From assembly GCA_964352665.1 (NCBI GenBank), contig CAYGSJ010000003.1:203245-267244 (forward strand): a stretch of DNA of 64,000 bases, in the 5' to 3' direction. The first letter of the stretch is position 1. The number at the start of each line of letters is the position of its first letter. Below, piece by piece: positions 59,266-64,000 of this stretch. The notes under the pieces were generated by a model. That model was not told the DNA's origin and ran no database searches. It saw only the letters and a list, made by a program, of their open reading frames with translations. The DNA is from UBA1672 sp964352665 (GTDB taxonomy: Bacteria; Pseudomonadota; Alphaproteobacteria; Micavibrionales; Micavibrionaceae). The position numbers were made by a program, and so were the translations under genes.

Positions 59266-60357
59266 ATGATGACAGATATCAAAGATTTGAAAAATGAAAT
59301 ATCCGGTGAGATCGAGGCGGTAAGCGACCTGAAGACGCTGGATGATGTGCGCGTGACCGTTTTGGGGAAAAAGGGCCGTATAACTGCGCTTATGAAGACT
59401 CTTGGCCAAATGGATGAGCAGGAGCGCAAAACCAAAGGGCAAGAGTTAAACGCACTCAAAGATGAAATTGCCGCCCTGATAAAAAAACAGGAAACAGCCC
59501 TGAAAAGACAGGCGCTTGATTCTAAGATAGAAAACGAAACGATTGATATCACATTGTCGCCAAGGCCCCAGAAAACAGGGCATATCCATCCTATTTCACA
59601 GACGACAGAAGAACTTATCACGATTTTTGCCGATATGGGCTTCGAAGTGGTCGAAGGTCCGGATATAGAAGATGAATATCACAATTTTACGGCTCTGAAT
59701 TTTCCTGTGGGGCATCCCGCGCGTGAAGAGCATGATACATTCTATCTTCCGAATAGTGCAGATGAAGATGGTGAAAAAGCTCGTAAACTTTTGCGTACGC
59801 ACACATCAGCTGTTCAAATCCATACAATGCTAAAGCGCAAACCACCATTGAAGGTCATGTATATGGGCAGAACGTATCGCGCAGACAGTGATATGACGCA
59901 TACCCCGATGTTTCATCAGTTTGAGTTTCTGATGGTTGATAAAGGCATTCACATGGGGCATTTAAAGGGGTGTCTGCAAGATATGATTCGTGCGTTTTTT
60001 GAAATCGATGATTTACGCGTGCAATTTAGGCCGTCTTTTTTCCCTTTTGTTGAACCGGGTGCGGAAATGGACATCGCTTGTTCCCGTAAAGACGGAGAAT
60101 TAAAAATCGGGCAAGGGGATGACTGGCTAGAAATACTGGGTTGCGGTATGGTGCATCCAAATGTTCTTAGAAATTGTGGCATAGATCCAGATGAATATCA
60201 GGGATTTGCAGCCGGTATGGGAATTGATCGCATGGCTATGCTCAAATACGGTATTCCGGATTTGCGCACCTTCTTTGAAAGCGATACCAGATGGCTCTCA
60301 CATTACGGTTTCGATCCGCTTGATCGGCCCAATAATGCAACAGGTGTAAAATCCTGA
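59266..60357 (+). CDS. pheS: Phenylalanyl-tRNA synthetase alpha subunit
   Basis: A 363-residue class II synthetase subunit. It has an N-terminal coiled coil (about 1-85), motif 1 near HPISQTTEELITIFADMGFE, motif 2 with RTYRADSDMTHTPMFHQFEF, and motif 3 in GFAAGMGIDRMAMLKYGIPD. It forms the (alpha-beta)2 enzyme with PheT. pheT begins 1.8 kb downstream instead of directly after, because a GNAT gene and an opposite-strand gene intervene. The ATG three bases later is an equal alternative start. Confidence 0.97.
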   Translation: MMTDIKDLKNEISGEIEAVSDLKTLDDVRVTVLGKKGRITALMKTLGQMDEQERKTKGQELNALKDEIAALIKKQETALKRQALDSKIENETIDITLSPRPQKTGHIHPISQTTEELITIFADMGFEVVEGPDIEDEYHNFTALNFPVGHPAREEHDTFYLPNSADEDGEKARKLLRTHTSAVQIHTMLKRKPPLKVMYMGRTYRADSDMTHTPMFHQFEFLMVDKGIHMGHLKGCLQDMIRAFFEIDDLRVQFRPSFFPFVEPGAEMDIACSRKDGELKIGQGDDWLEILGCGMVHPNVLRNCGIDPDEYQGFAAGMGIDRMAMLKYGIPDLRTFFESDTRWLSHYGFDPLDRPNNATGVKS

Positions 60358-60364
60358 CACAGGA

Positions 60365-60817
60365 ATGAATCTCGTGAACCGCCTTACTATACGCCCCGTG
60401 GATTTTAACGATTTCCCCCAATGGCTCCCTTTATGGGACGGCAATAATCTTGGCCAACGTGACGAAGAGGTCACCGCGCAGACATGGCAACGTCTTTGCG
60501 ATCCTGAAAACAAACAGGTTAACGGACTATGTGCCGAAATGGGCGGCCAGATTCTTGGTATCGTGCATTATATTCTTCATCCGACAACGGGCCATGTGAA
60601 TCAGGTTTGCTATATGCAGGATGTTTATGTTGCGCCTGCGCATAGACGAAAAGGTATAGGCCGTAGGCTTGTTGACGAAGTTACAAAAATCGGGGCGCGC
60701 GAAAAATGGGGCCGCATGTACTGGCTGACACAAGACGGCAACAAGGAAGCCAGGGCCATGTATGAAAATTTCGGAATAAAGCTGGATTTTACGTTCTACG
60801 TTTTGCCAATCACTTAG
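60365..60817 (+). CDS. GNAT family N-acetyltransferase
   Basis: A 150-residue acetyltransferase. The acetyl-CoA pyrophosphate loop is VAPAHRRKGIGRRLVDEVTK (about residues 90-109). Strand 4 before it (NQVCYMQDVYV) and the C-terminal WLTQDGNKEARAMYENFGIK are typical of GNAT. The substrate is unknown. It begins 7 nt after pheS and is likely to be read with it. Its end overlaps the opposite-strand gene by 4 nt. Confidence 0.9.
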   Translation: MNLVNRLTIRPVDFNDFPQWLPLWDGNNLGQRDEEVTAQTWQRLCDPENKQVNGLCAEMGGQILGIVHYILHPTTGHVNQVCYMQDVYVAPAHRRKGIGRRLVDEVTKIGAREKWGRMYWLTQDGNKEARAMYENFGIKLDFTFYVLPIT

Positions 60818-61959
60818 CCAAGCTTGGCGCCACTCAGGGCCATCTCTTGCTCTGGCTCTTCTATCACGACGGCAGAAACGTCTTGGTCAACTTTTGCATC
60901 GACCTGTTCCACAAGCGCAGGATCAGGGTTGCCCAAACCATTAAAGCGGTTGGTTGGATCTTGCCCGCCAATAGTTAGAGTTGCGGTATCAACATCAAAT
61001 GTAACAGGTCCCATAATTGGGTCATTTAACGTTGTTGTAAAGGCACCGCCATTTACACCACCCAAACCGTTGGCCTCGGGCACAGTGGCGGGGCCTGTAT
61101 CTTCTCCTACCATTAATGGCTGTGTCACGGATCCTGGCTTTTCGGGTGCATCGGGATCAANNNNNNNNNNNNNNNNNNNNNNNNNNNNNNNNNNNNNNNN
61201 NNNNNNNNNNNNNNNNNNNNNNNNNNNNNNNNNNNNNNNNNNNNNNNNNNNNNNNNNNNNTGGCTTTTCGGGTGCATCGGGATCAACTCTATAAAGGCTG
61301 TCTGTTAAGCCATCTGGATCGGAGCCAACAGGAGCTAAAGGTTCGGGTATGGCACCTGCATCCTGTGCACCCATTCCCTGAATGATTTTTTGATCCTCAA
61401 CAGCACTTGCTTGGCCGGGGGCTAAATTTTCCGGATTAAACATATTTTTCATTTCGGCAAAAATCTCGCCGCTTGCTTCCGGATCCGTCATCAATTTTAC
61501 AAAGGCAAGAATGACTGCAAAAGGTGGCATGCCTTCAAGATCAATGCCTTTTTTCTCAAGCATGTTCAGCAATCTGTTATCTTCAAGAGCATTTTCCGCT
61601 GCATTTGGTTCTTCTGTGCCAGGCTGTGCGGGGGCGGCTTTTTTGGTCTCCGCTTCCAGAAACTCTGCGTTCTCTTCCATGAGCTGACCAAATTTCTGGG
61701 AATCTGTTCCGGCGGTGCGATAAACCTCTTCAATTTTGTCAAAGGCAGCCTGTGTGATCAATTGCTCATCCAGAGCCTGTCGATTACGGGTAATCATGTC
61801 TTCCACAGCCTGTTCGGGATTTTCGGCTTTTGCCAAAGCCTTGGCGTGGGTCTGCGCGAAGGATTCTGCCAAAGTTTTTGCAGGAGTTTGTGCGCTTTCC
61901 TCTTCTACTTCAGGAGGTTGCTCAAAATCTGATGTATTTTCAGGTGACTCCGCAATCAT
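60814..61959 (-). CDS. Large acidic hypothetical protein interrupted by assembly gap
   Basis: This is an acidic, Pro/Ala/Glu-rich protein with no recognised domain, signal peptide or membrane helix. As drawn it is 381 residues, of which 34 are unknown because of 100 N at 61161-61260. The N-terminal third has helices (AKTLAESFAQTHAKALAKAE, NRQALDEQLITQAAFDKIEE), and a middle region carries LEGMPPFAVILAFVKLM. DPDAPEKP occurs on both sides of the gap, and the C-terminus has a strand-rich FTTTLNDPIMGPVTFDVDTA and ATLTIGGQDPTNRFNGLG. The true length is uncertain (see the gap entry). It lies between pheS-GNAT and pheT on the opposite strand. Confidence 0.7.
   Translation of the reverse strand: MIAESPENTSDFEQPPEVEEESAQTPAKTLAESFAQTHAKALAKAENPEQAVEDMITRNRQALDEQLITQAAFDKIEEVYRTAGTDSQKFGQLMEENAEFLEAETKKAAPAQPGTEEPNAAENALEDNRLLNMLEKKGIDLEGMPPFAVILAFVKLMTDPEASGEIFAEMKNMFNPENLAPGQASAVEDQKIIQGMGAQDAGAIPEPLAPVGSDPDGLTDSLYRVDPDAPEKPXXXXXXXXXXXXXXXXXXXXXXXXXXXXXXXXXXDPDAPEKPGSVTQPLMVGEDTGPATVPEANGLGGVNGGAFTTTLNDPIMGPVTFDVDTATLTIGGQDPTNRFNGLGNPDPALVEQVDAKVDQDVSAVVIEEPEQEMALSGAKLG
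61135..61160. repeat. 26-bp direct repeat, left copy at gap edge
   Basis: These 26 bases (TGGCTTTTCGGGTGCATCGG plus GATCAA) are identical to 61261-61286. The copies are 126 nt apart as drawn and encode DPDAPEKP on the - strand. They abut the N-run on both sides. Confidence 0.95.
61161..61260. other. Assembly gap (100 N)
   Basis: Exactly 100 N, which is the conventional filler for a gap of unknown size. It is flanked by identical 26-bp ends, so the two contigs may simply overlap (no missing sequence), or a tandem DPDAPEKP repeat array may have been collapsed. Confidence 0.97.
61261..61286. repeat. 26-bp direct repeat, right copy at gap edge
   Basis: This copy is identical to 61135-61160. After it the reading frame continues into LYRV on the - strand. 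If the contigs overlap, a single copy restores an uninterrupted reading frame, with DPDAPEKP followed by GSVTQ. Confidence 0.95.
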
Positions 61960-62133
61960 AATATTCCCACTATTCTTTGTTATCGCTTATTTATTTATCA
62001 CACAAAAATTCTAACATAGCGTAAATCATTAGTGCAAACTTTTCATTTATGAAAAAACTCCAAGAAAATCCTTGGAAAATGCGCCATTTTCAGCTTAGAT
62101 ATTGGGCGCTTTACGAATAAGGAATAAGAATCG

Positions 62134-64000
62134 ATGAAATTCACCGTTGAATGGCTCAAAACCCATCTGGACACCAAGGCTTCAGATCAGGAAATCTGCG
62201 ACACTCTGACCAATATCGGGTTAGAGTTGGAAAGCTTTGAAAACAAGGCAGAAGAGTTTGCGCCCTTCAAGGTTGCCTATGTTGAAAGCGCGGAACAGCA
62301 TCCGGACGCAGACAAGCTGAAAGTTTGCATGGTGAAGACCGCAGATGGTGAAACAGTGCAGGTGGTTTGTGGTGCGCCTAACGCTCGCACCGGAATGAAA
62401 GGGATATTTGCACCGTCCGGTACATACATACCGGGTCTGGATGTTACGCTGAAAAAAACCAAAATCCGTGGCGTAGAGTCTAACGGTATGTTGGTTTCTG
62501 AGCGTGAAATGTGCCTGTCGGAGGAACATGACGGTATCATAGAGGTAGATGATAAATATGATATTGGTACACCGATTGCCGATATTTATGGTCTTGATAA
62601 TAAGGTCATTGAAATCGGTTTGACACCTAACCGTGCTGATTGTGCCGGTGTGCGTGGCATCGCACGTGATCTTGCAGCGGCCGGTCTTGGCACATTAAAG
62701 CCACAGAATGAAAGCCCTGTAAAAGGTGCTTTCGATTCCCCTATTGGTATCAAAATTGAAGATGACGGATGTAAGGTATTTTACGGTCGTCTGGTTAAAA
62801 ATATTAAAAATGGCCCATCACCCGATTGGCTATGCAATATGCTAGAGGCTGTGGGCATGCGCTCTATCTCTACTTTGGTGGATATCACAAATCTGATGAC
62901 CCATGGCAATTGCCGGCCGCTACATGTGTTTGATGCAGATAAGCTCAAGGGCGATATCGTTGTGCGCCAAACCAAAGCCGGAGAGAAGTTTGATGCTTTG
63001 AACGATAAATCCTACGAGGTCATCGAGGGCGTCATCGGTATTACAGATGATAGCGGCCTGCTTGGTCTGGGTGGTATCGTTGGTGGCGTGTCTACAGGTT
63101 GTGAAGATGATACAGTAAATGTATTTATTGAAAGTGCTTATTTTGATCCAATGCGTATTGCACGCGCCGGACGTGATATGGCGATCCCCAGTGACGCCCG
63201 CTATCGTTTTGAGCGCGGCGTTGATCCTGAATTTACAAGCGTCGGAATGGAGATGGCCACACGCCTGATTGTTGACCTTTGCGGGACGGACAAGACCGAA
63301 ATTAGCCACGTGGTAAAGGCGGGAGAGGATCCCGCATGGCAGCGTGAAATAGATTTCGATCCCGACTACACAGAAAAATTATGCGGTGTAAAAATCAGCC
63401 ATACGCAGCAAATTGATATTTTACAAAGGCTTGGATTTAATGTGTCCGGTAAGGGCAATAAGTTAAAAATCGAACCACCATCATGGCGTGGCGATGTAGA
63501 AGGCAAGGCCGATTTGACCGAAGAAATCACCCGCATCTATGGTTTTGATAAAATCGAACCTGTATCGGTAAGAAGTGACAATGCCGTATCTTCATCGGCA
63601 GAAACACAAAACCTTGCCCGTGCCCGTCTGGCGCGCACGGCTTTGGCCGCCAGTGGTTTTGATGAATGTGTGACATGGTCTTTCATGCCAAAGGCTTTGG
63701 CCGCTCAATTCGGGTCGAATGATAATGCCGCCCTGACCTTAAGCAATCCGATTAGTTCCGAGCTTGACCAGATGCGCCCCAGTATTTTGCCGAACCTAAT
63801 TGAAGCAGCGCAGAAAAATGCAGATCGCGGCTTTGCCGATGTTGCCCTTTGCGAGGTTGGTCCGGTTTTCCGCACAGAAAAAGCAAGTGGGCAAGACTTT
63901 ATGGCGGCGGGGATTCGTGCCGGTAACATGGTGCCGCGCAATTGGTCCGCCGATACGGCGGAACGCACCGTAGATGCCTATGATGCAAAAGCAGATGTAT
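62134..64000 (+). CDS. pheT: Phenylalanyl-tRNA synthetase beta subunit (3' end outside window)
   Basis: The first 622 codons of PheT, starting MKFTVEWLKTHLDTKASDQE and continuing through the window end without a stop. The N-terminal tRNA-binding (EMAP-like) domain contains HPDADKLKVCMVKTADGETV and VVCGAPNARTGMKGIFAPSG. The B3/B4 editing domain follows (about 210-390, with RFERGVDPEFT), then the B5 domain (PPSWRGDVEGKADLTEEITR, IYGFDKIEPV) and the start of the catalytic-like core (FDECVTWSFMPKALAAQFGS). Usual PheT is about 800 residues, so roughly 180 are missing. GGAATAAGAATCG precedes the ATG. Confidence 0.97.
   Translation, partial: MKFTVEWLKTHLDTKASDQEICDTLTNIGLELESFENKAEEFAPFKVAYVESAEQHPDADKLKVCMVKTADGETVQVVCGAPNARTGMKGIFAPSGTYIPGLDVTLKKTKIRGVESNGMLVSEREMCLSEEHDGIIEVDDKYDIGTPIADIYGLDNKVIEIGLTPNRADCAGVRGIARDLAAAGLGTLKPQNESPVKGAFDSPIGIKIEDDGCKVFYGRLVKNIKNGPSPDWLCNMLEAVGMRSISTLVDITNLMTHGNCRPLHVFDADKLKGDIVVRQTKAGEKFDALNDKSYEVIEGVIGITDDSGLLGLGGIVGGVSTGCEDDTVNVFIESAYFDPMRIARAGRDMAIPSDARYRFERGVDPEFTSVGMEMATRLIVDLCGTDKTEISHVVKAGEDPAWQREIDFDPDYTEKLCGVKISHTQQIDILQRLGFNVSGKGNKLKIEPPSWRGDVEGKADLTEEITRIYGFDKIEPVSVRSDNAVSSSAETQNLARARLARTALAASGFDECVTWSFMPKALAAQFGSNDNAALTLSNPISSELDQMRPSILPNLIEAAQKNADRGFADVALCEVGPVFRTEKASGQDFMAAGIRAGNMVPRNWSADTAERTVDAYDAKADV

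Noticed and set aside
61135..61286. CRISPR or mobile-element repeat at the gap
   Set aside because: The two 26-bp copies are coding, flank an N-run directly and have no spacers or cas genes; they reflect assembly overlap or a protein repeat.

Overview
The window is 64 kb of densely packed bacterial chromosome, almost certainly from an alphaproteobacterium. Supporting signs are an NDUFA12-type complex I protein next to a lone mlaD and a DUF2155 gene, the run aroQ-accB-accC-aat, an alphaproteobacterial-type Aat, the ClpS-ClpA pair, rlmE, guaB and rsmB close together, and rpmH-rnpA-yidD-yidC-yihA. Intergenic DNA is A/T-rich. A low- to moderate-GC lineage such as Micavibrionales is my guess, not a demonstration. 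A run of exactly 100 N shows that this is a scaffolded draft assembly. I see no phage, plasmid, IS element or CRISPR array.

Layout. 0-6.5 kb: one tightly overlapping + strand operon for membrane lipid and stress functions (cyclopropane synthase, chalcone-isomerase-like protein, MFS carrier, DUF3833 lipoprotein, SDR, SOUL protein, NhaA, and an unknown W/Y-rich protein). It is followed by an isolated 3' half of a tRNA-Met gene. 6.8-12.4 kb: a complete RND efflux operon on the - strand. 12.6-13.7 kb: two TerB-like paralogues. 13.75-17.6 kb: a manganese ABC transporter operon, mntABCD-mntR, with a recognisable MntR operator at its promoter. 17.6-25.1 kb: rsmB, guaB and rlmE, with lineage-specific genes between them, including a PcfJ-like protein with C-terminal repeats. 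25.1-33.5 kb: envelope quality control (BepA-like protease and two DsbA-like proteins), aroQ, accBC, aat, then a thioesterase, DUF2155, mlaD and NDUFA12 on the - strand. 33.5-45.3 kb: a mosaic with RidA, a response-regulator/deaminase fusion lacking its zinc cysteines, a pilin-like protein, clpS-clpA, a glycosyltransferase and sulfotransferase, a YeiH-type transporter and an orphan two-partner-secretion TpsB. 45.4-54.3 kb: rpmH-rnpA-yidD-yidC-yihA, a second pilin-like paralogue, rmuC, def-fmt-truA and a PRC-barrel protein. 54.3-64 kb: dapE, DUF2062, apt, rpmI-rplT, a HAD phosphatase, two related lipoproteins, pheS, GNAT, a large acidic protein containing the assembly gap, and pheT, which runs off the end.

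Functionally this is mostly housekeeping (translation, protein export, fatty acid initiation, purine and lysine synthesis) with accessory genes between the conserved blocks. No single new defence or mobile system stands out. The best candidates for new biology are the REC-pseudodeaminase fusion, the PcfJ/repeat protein, the pair of FHPxGGG pilin-like proteins, the TerB pair, and the tRNA-Met half-gene as a mark of past integration.
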